Positions 11,101-21,484 of a stretch of 64,000 nt of DNA are shown here, one piece after another (position 1 is the stretch's first letter; the number at the start of each line of letters is the position of its first letter). The stretch comes from Agapetus fuscipes. Its lineage: Eukaryota > Arthropoda > Insecta > Trichoptera > Glossosomatidae. The translations under genes and the position numbers were made by a program. Below the pieces are notes generated by a model, which had not been told where the DNA came from, searched no databases, and saw only the letters and a list, made by a program, of their open reading frames with translations. The stretch covers positions 6,852,251-6,916,250 of the forward strand of contig OX637351.1 of assembly GCA_951799405.1 (NCBI GenBank), written 5' to 3'.

Positions 11101-11210
11101 GAAATGCGGATTCCCGTGAGGCTGGCCACCTTACAAACATATGAAGGAGTAGAGAGCGCATGCTTTCTCAGTGAAAGGACTGAGTTCATATCCACAGAGT
11201 TATTCTGAAT
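8115..11210 (+). ncRNA. Candidate long non-coding RNA locus with tandem exon-like modules
   Basis: This is an inferred transcription unit. It starts at the predicted initiator, crosses an AT-rich leader with a donor-like GTGAGTGAT at 8981, and enters the 210-bp tandem array at 9748-11174. Each core array unit carries an acceptor (TTTTATTTTCCAG) and a donor (GTAAGA or GTGAGA) 77 nt apart. Stops occur in all frames and 77 is not a multiple of three, so a coding role is unlikely. A stress promoter followed by a tandem repeat recalls the layout of Drosophila hsr-omega, but I claim no sequence homology. Transcription itself is not shown by sequence. Confidence 0.3.
9748..11174 (+). repeat. 210-bp tandem array, seven units
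   Basis: Units start near 9748, 9949, 10163, 10373, 10583, 10793 and 11003; the middle four are exactly 210 bp. Each holds the perfect hairpin CCTGATCC-TTCA-GGATCAGG or a variant. In five consecutive units an acceptor at 9998, 10208, 10418, 10628 and 10838 is followed exactly 77 nt later by a donor at 10076, 10286, 10496, 10706 and 10916, leaving 133 nt to the next acceptor. The outer units are more diverged, the usual picture for an array homogenised in its centre. Confidence 0.85.
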
Positions 11211-11409
11211 TTTTCCTCCCTTATATCAATGCTTCACGTATTGGAAGTTGAGCCTCCATGAAGACATACTGTGGATCGTCGTTAGGCGGCCTCAGATCTA
11301 CTGCAGTTCTGTTCAAAGACATTTAATTGCAAAAATGACTGTCAGATTGAAAAAACTTTATTGATATTAGGATTATGTTGTTAGAAGTCTCGGCATGCCT
11401 AAGCCACCC

Positions 11410-11674
11410 GTATGGCGTAACTTCTTGCCGCGTTATCCCAGAAGGGGACCAGTCTTACGCCAACCACTCCAGTTGAAGTGGGAGTTTCCCAGCTCCCGAG
11501 GGGGCTGGTACTTATTTCTAGTGAAGGCTGAGGAAACCTTGCCGGTATTTAATTTTGGGTTTGAATATTACTCCGGAACGGGAAATCATTTTTGACACCC
11601 TCGCCTCGGTGGGGTCGAACCCCAGCTCACGGCATGGAATCCAAACACTCCAACAACTGAGCTATTGACCGGAT
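11410..11674 (-). repeat. SINE B
   Basis: Starts near the B 3' end (GTAACTTCTTGCCGCGTTAT) and ends in the tRNA-like head (minus-strand ATCCGGTCAATAGCTCAG). Confidence 0.75.
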
Positions 11675-11902
11675 TTGCATGAAATTGAATAGGTAGGTAA
11701 TAGTACATTTGAGGATAATAATAGTTATAGGGTAAGTAATTTAAGGCTTGAATTTTACTTTTAAGTTGATTCTGTAAATTGATTTAGGTTAGTTGCATAT
11801 GTTACACATAAGCCATTTATTTATGTTACTTTCATAAGTTAATTATTGAATTTACTTTTACAAGTTATTCATTTAAGTAACTTTTATAAGTTATTCTTTT
11901 AA

Positions 11903-12577
11903 GGCGTGTTATAAAGCTTAATCTGCCGTTTTTTTTTCTTACACTTTATGGTCTTAGCAAAATAGTTACAGTAATGAAAAAAATCCAGCATGTTTATTAA
12001 TTGTTTATCTTAATTAGAAAGCTTAAACAATTATATAACTTAAGAATTGCCACCACAAAAAAATATTGAAAAATACGCGTTTTTTTTACATTTTTAGCTT
12101 TTTTTCGTGTGTGCTGTATTTTGGATTTTTTTTTTTGCTTTTTACTTACAGAACTATACATTGTTTACGTTCAATATTCAACATTTTTTCAATAATGTCA
12201 ATAGTTTTTGAGTAAATATGGAAAAACTGAAACTACTAAATGAATTAAATTTTAATTAAATCAAAGAACACAGTTTTTCCATATTTACTCAAAAAATATT
12301 GACATTATTGAAAAATGTTGAAAATTGAACGTAAACAATGTATAGTTCTGTAAGTAAAAAGCAAAAAAAAAAATCCAAAATACAGCACACACGAAAAAAA
12401 ACCTAAAAATGTAAAAAAACGCGTTTTTTTCAATATTTTTTTGTGGTGGCAATTCTCAAGTTATATATTTGATAAAAAATTAATAAACATGCTAGATTTT
12501 TTTCATTACTGTAACTATTTTGCTAAGACCATAAAGTGTAAGAAACAAAAACGGCAGATTTAGCTTTATAACACGCC
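11903..12577 (+). mobile_element. Large foldback element flanked by TTAA
   Basis: Arms of ~310 bp (11903-12220 and 12265-12577) are near-perfect inverted copies around a ~45-bp loop. The ends read GGCGTGTTATAAAGC and GCTTTATAACACGCC. TTAA lies on both sides (11899-11902, 12578-12581), the target duplication typical of piggyBac-type elements, although the end sequence is not the usual CCC. There is no coding capacity. Confidence 0.8.
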
Positions 12578-12597
12578 TTAAGTTACTTTTATATGTA

Positions 12598-12675
12598 CTG
12601 TACTGTACTGTATCCTGCCGCCGTTCCACTAGGGGTGGCCGGTACCTCCGCAGATGCGCCTCCACTTTTTTTGTC
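12598..12675 (-). repeat. LINE Lb 3' end stub
   Basis: CTGCCGCCGTTCCACTAGGG followed by GTGGCCGGTACCTCC matches the 3' end of the Lb remnant at 37.85 kb. Confidence 0.65.
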
Positions 12676-12726
12676 CTTATGTAAGTTATTCATTTTTTAT
12701 GAGTTATTCATTTAAGTTTATTTTAT

Positions 12727-12940
12727 AAGTTATTCATATTAAGCCACGCCCCCTTTAGAATTAGCAAATAAAAGCACGCCGCCTTTTGTTCATACCTCAG
12801 AAGTGAGCAGAGCTCCGGAGAAGTCACCCACAGAGGAGACGAAACGTCAGCTGAAGAAGTAGTAATAAAGAAGAAAACAAAAAGAAGCAAAAAGATAGAC
12901 CACGGTCAAAAACCGAAATTAAAAAATCAAGCAAGTGCAT
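12727..12940 (+). other. Insert in the satellite with a GAAACGTC motif
   Basis: Non-satellite sequence with a possible TATA-like AAATAAAAG and a short motif at 12815-12848 (CCGGAGA, weak GTC/GAC helix, GAAACGTC) resembling the hammerhead-like motifs noted elsewhere in the window. The helix is only three base pairs, so the assignment is weak. Confidence 0.3.
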
Positions 12941-13674
12941 ATTAAGTTTCTATGATAGGTTATTTATTTAAGTTTCTACAATATGTTAGTAATACTGTTT
13001 AGTTTATTTTATAAGTTAGACATATAAGTTTCTGTAATAAGTTATCCTATTAAGTTAATTAAAGAGGTTATCGTATTAAGTTTCTGTAATAAGTTATACT
13101 TTTAAGTTTCCTTTATAAAATAAGCATGTTAGTTTCTATTACAAGTTATACATGTAAGTTTATTTTATAAGTTAAACATGTAAGTTCATTTTATGTTCTT
13201 AAGATAGTTTCTATGATAGTTTATTTATTTAAGTTTCTACAATATGTAAGTAATACTGTTTTTTTTATAAGTTATCCTTTTAAGTTTCTGTAATAAGTTA
13301 TCCTTTTAAGTTTCTGTAATAAGTTATCCTTTTAAGTTTCTGTAATAAGTTATCCTTTTAAGTTTCTGTAATAAGTTATCCTTTTAAGTTTCTGTAATAA
13401 GTTATCCTTTTAAGTTTCTGTAATAAGTTCTACTTTTAAGTTTCTATAATAAGTTATCCTTTTAAGTTTTTGGAATAAGTTATACTTTTAAGTTTCTGTA
13501 ATAAGTTATACTTTAAAGTTTCTTTTATAAAATAAGCATGTCGGTTTTTTATTATAAATTAAACATATAAGTTTATATTTATGTTCTTAAGTTAAGTTTC
13601 TGTGATAGGCTATTTATTTAAGTTTCTACAAAAAGCTATACATCTATGTTTCTATTGGAAGTTAGTATTTGTAC

Positions 13675-13815
13675 CCCGTTGTGGTGAATCAGTCTGATTA
13701 CTTTGGCTGTACCATTGACCGTGGTGATGAGACTTCCAGCCCAGGCATCATTAGTTTGTCAAAGCGTGGGCTCAACGGACGACCAAAATGTCTACGAATA
13801 GCACTGTTTATACCT
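13675..13815 (+). repeat. Half of the GGGGCTATTCTTAGAC MITE
   Basis: Contains CATTAGTTTGTCAAAGCGTG and the degraded terminus ATGTCTACGAATAGCAC. The left half is missing. Full copies are at 36889-37135 and 50960-51202. Confidence 0.6.
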
Positions 13816-14177
13816 ATCGGACTAGAATATTTACACATTTAAGTTAATATATTATACAACGAACAAACTTTGTACTTATGTATCCAAATTATTTTTCATT
13901 CCAATAAACAATTTTCTTGAAAAAAAGCGTTTTTTTTTAAAATAGAAAACCTGAATGGGTCTGCATTATAAACACTCCTCAGCGTAAAAACACATTTCAA
14001 TACAAAAATCATTTTAAAGAGTCTTATAGTGACACGCTTAGGATGCTTTATAATTCAGACAATTTTATTTCAGAGAAACTACGAGAGGGTAATTCCATAA
14101 AAGTAAATTTCACACATTCCAAATGAGCTTACAAATCAGGAAGTGTGTCCCCGATTAAAAAAAAAAAAAAACCCCGA
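13816..14177. other. No gene seen
   Basis: AT-rich. A poly(A) run at 14157-14172 immediately precedes the Lb remnant. No gene is visible. Confidence 0.5.
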
Positions 14178-14656
14178 TATAGAATGGCGGTACACAATGG
14201 CATATTGTTACCGACTTTGATGTATGGAAGTGAAGCATGGACAGTGAATGATAGCGAAATGAGTAAAGTATGTACGGCATAAATGAAGCATTTGAGAAGC
14301 ACGACAGGAAAACTCTAAAGGATGGAGTTGGGAATGAATGGGTAAAGAAAGAATGTAATTTGAAAGAGGAATGTGATGAGATGGTTTGGGCATGCGAAAA
14401 GAATGAATGATGAAAGACTGACAAAATATATATACAGAGGTAGTTTGAAAGAAAAAAGAGGTAAGGGACGACCAAGAAAAGTATGGAGTGATCAGATTGA
14501 GGAGATTGTGAAAGAATGGGATATACAAAGTGAGCGTTAAAAGGAAGAAAATGCATGAAAAAAGTGATGGATATGAGTGAATTGAAAGAGGTATGTAAGG
14601 ATAGGAAGAAATGGAAGCAGCTCTGCAGAGGCTCTGGCCACCCCTAGCGGAATGGA
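14178..14656 (+). pseudogene. LINE Lb reverse-transcriptase C-terminal remnant
   Basis: The degraded frame reads LTYGSEAW-like residues, then MRWFGHAKRMNDERL, GRPRKVWSDQIEEIVKEW and KEVCKDRKKW, the usual C-terminal tail of RTE/CR1-type endonuclease-RT proteins. It is broken by stops and frameshifts and ends in GGCCACCCCTAGCGGAATGG, the Lb 3' end. A (CGCA)n run follows. The minus-strand open frames over it are shadows. Confidence 0.75.
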
Positions 14657-14924
14657 GACAGAGTTACGCATGCACGCACGCACGCAGGCGAACCTTTTGC
14701 CTGTTAACAAAGTGTCGAAACTTGGAGTATCATTGTTCTCTTTCTGATTAGCGAATATTTGTGCTTAGGAAGGTTGCGTCAAAATAGTTTCGACTCCATC
14801 ATACTTTAATTCTATGGTGAGAACGTATACGAAATGACTGTCTTGCGGTCGAAGGGTTAAATTCACATTTTTTTGTAAAAAAATAATACCTAATGAGAAT
14901 GTCCCATTTTTTGTAATTTCCTTA
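14657..14924. other. No gene seen
   Basis: A short CGCA microsatellite, then AT-rich sequence. Nothing else recognised. Confidence 0.5.
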
Positions 14925-15352
14925 GAAGTATGCAAGGACAGGAAGAAGTGGCAGCTAATCTGCAATGTTGATTTCTAATGTTGGTGTATTCATTTGCTAC
15001 ATTTTTTGCATAGGAAATTTTTGACTTTTTTTGTATAGATTTCTTTGTAGGGTTTTGTTCTTTTTTATATTTAAATGTAATTTATTATTCATATTCCTTG
15101 ACTTATAGGTTGGTATGAGGCTGACCACCCATACTGTAAAAAATGGTTCACTTTGCCAATGTCACCCCTGTTTCAGGGAAGGTCGGCAAAAGTTGTGGGG
15201 CTTATGTTCATTTGAGGTTTGGATTTTATTTGTAAGTACACATTCAGCATTTGTAAGCGCGAACTACACTTGTTGGTTTGTGGGCATACATCTGAGAGCT
15301 TTAAATGAATATATCCTTGCAACTTAGATTATTATTTATTATTAGATTATTC
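14925..15352 (+). pseudogene. LINE L1 3' end: last codons plus 3' UTR
   Basis: Starts with the terminal codons (EVCKDRKKWQLICN-like), passes through an AT-rich spacer, and enters the conserved block TTGACTTATAGGTTGGTAT with the hairpin CCCTGTTTCAGGG. Ends in the (GATTA)-like tail. The same arrangement occurs at 34.68-35.15 kb. Confidence 0.75.
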
Positions 15353-15359
15353 CTTACTT

Positions 15360-15665
15360 AATACATTTGAGCTTTGAGGGAGGTAAATGAAGGCAATATT
15401 CAAAATTTTTATTTTTAAATAGATTTGTGAAGAGGAATGCAATTCACCAACCTATTCTGCCTGACCAGAAATAGGTATCAATTTCCTCAATTAATAATTC
15501 ATTATTGTTATTTTTAATGAATTATTAATTAATAATTACCCAATAACATCTGTTGAATCAGGGTCAAAGTTATGGTCAAATGTCCCAGGCGGGGATCGAA
15601 CCAACGTTGTTCTTTTCCAAACACGCTAGAATGATCATCCCACTTGGCCCCTTCGGCCATAACAC
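15360..15665 (-). repeat. Possible third tRNA-derived SINE
   Basis: The minus strand near 15660-15580 has GGTTCGATCCCCGCC, a good tRNA B box, preceded by a plausible head (AAGTGGGATGATC). The block ATTTGTGAAGAGGAATGCAA also appears at 44.98 and 46.82 kb. The A box is weak. Confidence 0.4.
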
Positions 15666-15944
15666 TGGCATATATGTTTAATAGTACAGTTGGCTTTCAA
15701 GAATTGTCTATATTTTACAAACTGATGTGTTTTGTCCAGCAGAGAAAAACATGTTTTTTACGGTTTGGATTTTGTTGGTATATAAACGTGGGTGTAAAAG
15801 TCAGTATTACACTGTGAGCTTGAAATCGGCGGTAATTTCACTGGTGGTATGTTTCAAATAAAACATAACAGGTACAAACCCCGTCAGTCCCTCATGAAGA
15901 TGTATTTGATATTGAGCTAACAGATCGTCGCACCATTGTTTGTT

Positions 15945-16185
15945 TGGCATATCTGTAATTTGATTTAAATATGACCTTTCAATACAATTGTCTTAAGAAT
16001 CACATTCTACACAATCTGAGCTAAGAAAAAAACGTAAAGCACGATAATAATATGAGAGTTGTTTTAAATATTTTTAAAATCAATTTTCAGTTTTCATAAC
16101 ACACATTGCTTCAGTACACCTACAACCATTAATCATGTGAAATTACCTCTGAGATATGACAAACAAGTACTAAGGGAAAGAGATA
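15945..16185 (-). mobile_element. Copy of the 2.6-kb inverted-repeat element
   Basis: Reverse complement of the element at 2593-2853, sharing TTCTACACAATCTGAGCTAAG-like and CATGTGAAATTA blocks. The ends are degraded. Confidence 0.6.
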
Positions 16186-16235
16186 TCGTCGAGTTATTAT
16201 AAATATATACTCGTAATTGATTAAATCAAATTGAT

Positions 16236-16486
16236 TATTCCTTGACTTATAGGTTGGTATGAGGCTGACCACCCATACTGTAAAAAATGGTTCACTTTGC
16301 CAATGTCACCCCTGTTTCAGGGAATGTCGGCAAGAGTTGCAGGGCTTATGTTCATTTGAGTTTGGATTTTATTTGTAAGTACACAATCAGCATTTGTAAG
16401 CACGAACTACACGTGTTTGTTTGTGGGCATACATCTGAGAGCTTTGAATGAATATATCCTTGCAACTTAGATTATAGATTATAGAT
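16236..16486 (+). repeat. LINE L1 3'-terminal fragment
   Basis: TTGACTTATAGGTTGGTATG to CTTAGATTATAGATTATAGA, complete for the UTR block. Confidence 0.75.
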
Positions 16487-17589
16487 TGATTAAAATTTCT
16501 TGAACACGGTGTTCAGATAATAATGTGCAAAATGGAATTGTTGATCATGCAATTATTGTGTTTAAAAATTGTTTCTTTTCTTTTTTTTACACGAAACACC
16601 GTCGAAAAAAATTGCCCTAACTAAAACAACTTATTTACAATGAAGTCCCAAATTTTATATGAATAAAAAAATTATGCAGTCACACGACAGGGTTTCTAGG
16701 GCAAAGGCCAAATTTTATTTTGTAATTTGTTGCTACGGGTCTTAGTTTGAAGATGTGTGACGTTTGCCCGCCGAGAAAAACACACATTTGGATCGTTGGA
16801 TAATCAAAACGTTTCTAGTCCGTAATCAATCAACAATTAAAAAATGTTACCACGTTTTTTTCACTTATATCCAATCAGTATTATTCACATGCAGCAAATC
16901 CATGGCTTATCCGCTGCCTTTTAAGTGAAAGCCCCATACAACGAATGCTGATTCATGGATAAGCTATGTTGGCTTGCTGTGAATAACACTGAAAGTCTTT
17001 CACGCTACTCGTGATCTAGCAACAATCCTACTAGGAGTACCACCCAGGGTATGCTATTAGCTTCAGTAACATAGAACCATTTACTTTTAGTCATGGACAC
17101 GCCTCTGACTCAGAGGTTATTGTTTTGTCGTGCCGTTGCTTTTTCTTCACGGGAAGGCCTTCCGCCACTCGTGTAGGTATACATAGCTTTGTATGAGGGT
17201 CCATGTGCTGTGTGTCCTTCTGACACATACATACAGGACGGGTTTGAGCATACGCAGATTAAATAATATTCCAGATTCTAACGCTCGTATAAAACTCATA
17301 GCGTAATGTGGCCCTTCCTAGACAATACAAATTTTTATAACGCCTTGAGGCCACAGAACAATCAAATGTTATGAAATATTACTCCAAAAACAAAGTGGGA
17401 ATCCTCGAATTACATGCAAGCGTGGAATGTTACACATTCAGTTTGTATGCCCGTAGATCTGGACGGTAGATTCATAGCATTGTAGGAAGCAGTGTGAAGG
17501 AAGACTTACAAAAAAGAGCTTGTGGATGAGTATAAGGTATTTTTATGACGTTTAAACAGTAGGTACGAGAGAAAAGCATAGGGAAAAAG
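16487..17589. other. No gene; small inverted-repeat element at 16875-16993
   Basis: Mostly unique AT-rich sequence. At 16875-16993, CAGTATTATTCACA and TGTGAATAACACTG are inverted ends with further matching inner arms (CCATGGCTTATCC / GGATAAGC), a likely MITE. No clear target duplication was found. Nothing else recognised. Confidence 0.45.
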
Positions 17590-17720
17590 CAACACATCAC
17601 ATAACTTTAAATCATATGACAAAATATCATATGATAGTACATCACAATGATACAACACAGAAAAAACATCACAGTGATAAAAAAAAACACATGACAAAAC
17701 ATCACACCGGTCACATCCAT
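17590..17720 (+). repeat. Degenerate ACATCACA/ATGACAAAAC repeat
   Basis: Irregular short repeats of ACATCACAATGACAAAACATC, also found at 59205-59300, in each case adjacent to a SINE A head. Confidence 0.5.
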
Positions 17721-17726
17721 CATTTA

Positions 17727-18023
17727 ACCGGTCCGTAGTAAAGTGATAACACTTTGGTAAATGGAAGGTTGTGGGTTCGAATTCCGGCGGAGCACAAAAA
17801 AATACCATTTCTATTTCAAATTTGCTCTTCGCTGGGAGAAAAAATCATATACCTTTACCAAAGATCGATCATCAAAAGCCCATCCAGCCTTACAGCAACT
17901 GGGTCTTGCTTCAGAATTGGCGCTTTCTAAAGCAATGAACAAGCTCGCAGAAGGCTCTTGAGGTATGGTTCACGCAAAAACAGTGCTCACCAAATAAATC
18001 GTCCTAATATTTTTATTATTATT
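17727..18023 (+). repeat. SINE A with (ATT)n tail
   Basis: Head ACCGGTCCGTAGTAAAGTG, B box GTTCGAATTCC, body, and tail TATTTTTATTATTATT. An L1 3' end abuts the tail. Confidence 0.8.
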
Positions 18024-18272
18024 CTTGACTTATAGGTTCGTATGAGGCTGACCACCCATACTGTAAAAAATGATTCACTTTACCAATGCCACTCCTGTTT
18101 CAGGGAAGGTCGGCAAAAGCTGCAGGGTTTATGTTCATTTAAGGCTTGGTTTTAATTTGTAAGTACACATTTAGCATTTGCAAGCGCGAACTTACACGTG
18201 TCTGTTTGTGGGCATGCATTTGATATGAGTCTTGAATGTTGATATATCTTTGCAACTTAGATTATAGATTGC
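18024..18272 (+). repeat. LINE L1 3'-terminal fragment
   Basis: CTTGACTTATAGGTTCGTAT to CAACTTAGATTATAGATT. It is inserted at, or shares its junction with, the (ATT)n tail of the SINE before it. Confidence 0.75.
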
Positions 18273-18583
18273 ATATATTGCAAAGTATATATTAGGTATA
18301 TGTAATTTGACACAAAGAAAAAAAATACTTGAATTAAATGAGTACGCACGATTAGATTTTGTCGGTTGTTGAGTTTTCGTGATCGAAATTTTAGATTCGA
18401 ATATCATTTCGAATATTCGATTGTTCCCCTTTCGAATTGTCGATCATTCGATAGACAAGGATAATTAACTATGTCATTTTCACGGTCGAATTGTAAAATT
18501 TCGATCAAAATTGTGAGGTAGCGCGCCTTTATATTGACCACTTTATATTTACCTTAAACCTGTCGTTAAAAAAAAAAAAAAAA
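18273..18583. other. No gene seen
   Basis: AT-rich. TTCGAAT/ATTCGAT-type motifs cluster at 18360-18450. A poly(A) run at 18570-18584 precedes the next LINE remnant. Confidence 0.45.
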
Positions 18584-18832
18584 ATGTTTCTTAGTAAAAG
18601 AGAGTGGTCTGGACATGTAGCACGTGCAGAGGACTCCAGGATCATCAGAACAGTCTTGGATGGTGCCCCCTCAGGTGTTAGACCACTCGGACGTCCCAGG
18701 ATGCGGTGGGCAGACAACGTCGAAGCCGACGCCGAAGTTCTGGGAGTGAGGGGACCATGGAGGGAAGCAGCACAAGACAGAGAGTCCTGGAGGATTGTGG
18801 TGCGGGAGGCCGTGAGCCTTCAAGGCTTATGA
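18584..18832 (+). pseudogene. LINE endonuclease-RT C-terminal fragment
   Basis: An open frame of ~80 residues reads WSGHVARAEDSRIIRTVLDG, then GRPRMRWADNVEADAEVLGV, then WREAAQDRESWRIVVREA and ends VSLQGL-stop, the typical C-terminus of a non-LTR retrotransposon RT protein common in insects. It is 5'-truncated with no start of its own. It differs from L1 and Lb and is the least decayed LINE frame in the window. The 3' tail is AAAGTAAAAGTAAAA. Confidence 0.75.
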
Positions 18833-18856
18833 GCCGAAGAAAGTAAAAGTAAAAAG

Positions 18857-19116
18857 GCGACAGTAATGAAAAGATTATACGTGTTTTGAATTATAAAGGT
18901 GCAAACACAAAAAACAATTTGAAAAAAAACGTTTTTATCACATTTTATATAGTTTTTGTGTGTGCTATATTTTGAAAAAAACATTTTTTTAAATACACTT
19001 TTATACATTGTTCAGTTTCACAAGAAGCCTTATTTTTATAATGTAGGATACTGTTGTAACTTCTATACATATTTATATTAAAGCGTTGGAGAGGAAATAC
19101 TCAGGGTACGCAAAAT
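18857..19116. other. No gene; partial similarity to the 11.9-kb foldback arms
   Basis: Shares GTGTGTGCTATATTTTG and ATACATTGTT-type blocks with the foldback arms at 12.1 kb. Otherwise AT-rich. Confidence 0.35.
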
Positions 19117-19439
19117 ACGCAACTAAGCTACACATATAGTGACACTTCTTCCCGCGTTATCCCCGAAGGTGTCGCATATGGCGAGTGAACCTATTTCTTT
19201 TTACAGGTCAAGGGGCCGGCCTTACGCCAGCTACTTCAGTGAAGTGGGGGATTTCCTAGCTCCCGGGGATCTGGTGCTCATTTCTTGTGAATGCTGAGTA
19301 AACCTTGCCGGTTTTTTATTTAGAGCTTGAAATAAATATCGAAACGGGAAATCATTTCTGAATCCCTCGGCGGGATTTGAACCCGAACTCTCTGCATAGA
19401 ATGCAAGCACTCAACCTCAACTGAGCTATCGACCGGACT
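19117..19439 (-). repeat. SINE B, full length
   Basis: ACGCAACTAAGCTACACAT (3' end) to the tRNA-like head GTCCGGTCGATAGCTCAG on the minus strand. Confidence 0.8.
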
Positions 19440-19753
19440 ACAGAAAGTCAAAAAAAGAAAATAAATAAAATATCTTAACAGTCCATGCACTGGTACTCTC
19501 GCCCTACTGCTTATTTTTTTGTATCAGATACATTTTTTTAAACGCTTCAGTAACTCGATAGTTCCCTTCTGTGTCGTTCAAGCGTTTAAAAACGTCAAAT
19601 CTTGATAAGAATGAAAAAATAAAATTAGACGAAAACAATACTTCCCGATGTTACGTAATGAGGGGATGTTGGCACTCCTTCATTTATATTATGCTTAAAA
19701 TCTAAGTTGTAAAGAGATAAAATCGACATGTAAAATTTTATTTGTTCTATCTG
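19440..19753. other. No gene seen
   Basis: AT-rich sequence with no recognised element. Confidence 0.5.
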
Positions 19754-19934
19754 TTCCTTGACTTATAGGTTGGTATTAGGCTGACCACCAATACTGTAAA
19801 ATATGGTTCACTTTACCAATATCACCCCTGTCTCAGGGAATGTCGGCAAGAGTTGCAGGGCTTATGTTCATTTGAGATTGAATTCAGTTGAGGTTGGGTC
19901 TCGGTCTTGCTTTCAATGTCGGAATGTCGGTTTG
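19754..19934 (+). repeat. LINE L1 3' UTR, 3'-truncated by a SINE
   Basis: Starts TTCCTTGACTTATAGGTTGG and stops where SINE A begins. Confidence 0.7.
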
Positions 19935-20238
19935 ACCGGTCCGTATAGTCCAGCGGCAACACTTCGGACTCGTAAATGGAAGGTTGTGGGTTCGAATCCC
20001 GGCGGTGCACACAAAATATAGCATTTATATTTTCAAATACGCTCTTCGCTGAGTTGAAAAATTCATAAAACCTTTAGTTGGTCACAAAAAGGTCCATCCA
20101 ACCTTTCAACAACTGGGTCTTACTTGAGAATTGGCGCTTTCTACAGCGATGGCCAAGCTCGGAGAGGTCTCTTGAGGTGTGATACACACAAAAACAGTAC
20201 TCACAAAGTAAATCATCATAATATTATTATTTATTATT
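19935..20238 (+). repeat. SINE A with (ATT)n tail
   Basis: Well-preserved tRNA-like head (CCAGCGGCAACACTTCGGAC, GGTTCGAATCCCGGCG), body and tail. Confidence 0.8.
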
Positions 20239-20351
20239 CTGCCCGGTTTGTCTATAGTTTTTTTCTATCCGGTCCCAGGTTGGAAATCTGGTGGTGGATG
20301 TATGAAAAATATGGAAGCTTGTCCAGTAATCCATAGACAAACCGGGAAAAA
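20239..20351 (+). mobile_element. Short MITE with CCCGGTTTGTCTATAG ends
   Basis: GCCCGGTTTGTCTATAG at the left and CCATAGACAAACCGGG at the right are inverted. The interior is ~75 bp. No clear target duplication was seen. Confidence 0.6.
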
Positions 20352-20840
20352 TGCGTTGTATCTGAAATGGGAGGTTTTGTTTATTATTATTTTTATATTT
20401 CATGAAAATCATGTTCTTTTGTACCTATCGCATTGTATTCAACAGCCACACGAATATCATTGTCTTTGGTTTTTTGAAAAACGAACGCTCGTGACGTTAG
20501 CGTTCCCGCGTTTTCTCTCTGGCAATATGGCGGCCACTTTCCTTTGTTACCAATCTCGAGTACAACCAACACAGCAATTCAAACAGCAATAAATGTGTGG
20601 AAACTTACACGTTCACTATGAGCGCTGTTCTGTTTTTTATACATTTTATAGGTTACGCTATGCTTGTGTTTAAACGTACCTATGAAATAGATGATCTTTG
20701 TATGCCATTTTATATTCATGGGTTCGACACGATCTATTTTTACAAATTTTTATTGTATTATAATTTTGATATTAAATCGACAGCGAGAATGCAGTTTTCT
20801 ATGAAATATAATAATACTATGTAATAAACACTACCATAAA
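20352..20840. other. No gene supported
   Basis: Open frames of ~75-115 codons occur here but show no domain, splice or codon signal. The sequence is otherwise unrecognised, with a locally GC-richer patch near 20490-20560. Confidence 0.4.
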
Positions 20841-21484
20841 ACATATCGACATAAACTAAATTGTTCAGGAGAGCAGTTTAAAGTTTGAGAATGCAGAAAA
20901 ATGGCATAACTTTTTTTATATTTTATCATACGGCTAAAATCAAAATAGCTCTGAAATTAAAAAAAATAAGGCATTAATTGGCATTCCTATTATTAATGTG
21001 GTTTTAGGAAAGTGTACGATTTTTTATGTCACAAGCGCCAGTAACTGTAACTCTGTCGCCATTCCGCTAGGGGTGGCCAGAGCCTCTGCAGAGCTGCCTC
21101 CATGTTTTCCTGTCCTTACATACCTCTTTCAATTCATTCATATCCATCACCTTTTTCATGCATTTTCTTCTTTTACGCTCACTTTGTATATCCCATTCTT
21201 TCACAATCTCCTCAATCTGATGACTCCATACTTTTCTCGATCGTCCCTTCCCTCTTTTTCCTTTCACACTTTCTTTGTATACATACTTTGTCAGTCTATC
21301 ATCATTCATTCTTTCCACATGCCCAAACCATCTCATCACATTCTTTTGTACCATAAAACTTTCACATCCTTTTCACACCTTTAAGACAAAAAAGGCCAAA
21401 ATCTTGTCGGTTACCCCAAAACCATGCCTACTTCGAAAACGCAGTTGTTTGCTTGGGCATGAACAAAAAAATAACCATCATAGA
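20841..21484 (-). mobile_element. Element F, interrupted by LINE Lb
   Basis: ACATATCGACA at the left end and the F interior (GGCATTCCTATTATTAATGTG; GTCACAAGCGCC; GTTGTTTGCTTGGGCAT) are recognisable. The interior is split at about 21036-21382 by an Lb LINE fragment. Other copies are at 31.0, 35.3 and 60.1 kb. Confidence 0.65.
21036..21382 (-). pseudogene. LINE Lb C-terminal remnant nested in element F
   Basis: The minus frame reads VMRWFGHVERMNDDRLTKYV, KGRSRKVWSHQIEEIVKEW and LKEVCKDRKTWRQLCRGSGH, then the Lb 3' end. About 95 codons remain open, so this copy is younger than the 14.2-kb one. Plus-strand frames over it are shadows. Confidence 0.75.

Larger units (their letters stand above)
11750..13650 (+). 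repeat. 25-bp satellite-like array (TAAGTTTCTGTAATAAGTTAT), interrupted
   Basis: Variants of a 25-bp AAGTTTCTGTAATAAGTTAT unit run from about 11750 to 13650 and are nearly perfect from 13262 to 13500. A foldback element (11903-12577), an Lb LINE end (12598-12675) and an unrelated 200-bp segment (12727-12940) split the array, so they inserted into or were carried within it. Confidence 0.8.

Noticed and set aside
11688..11700. ATAGGTAGG nonamer, recalled as a motif of hsr-omega repeats
   Set aside because: A single occurrence outside the 210-bp array, in TAGG-rich DNA, is not evidence; chance in AT-rich sequence is likely.
14155..14556. Minus-strand open frames of 133 and 106 codons rich in S/F/H
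   Set aside because: Shadows of the plus-strand Lb LINE remnant; a purine-rich coding strand leaves its complement free of stops.
20248..20824. Open frames of 114 and 75 codons as a possible gene
   Set aside because: They begin inside a MITE, lack splice sites, and show no recognisable residues or codon bias.
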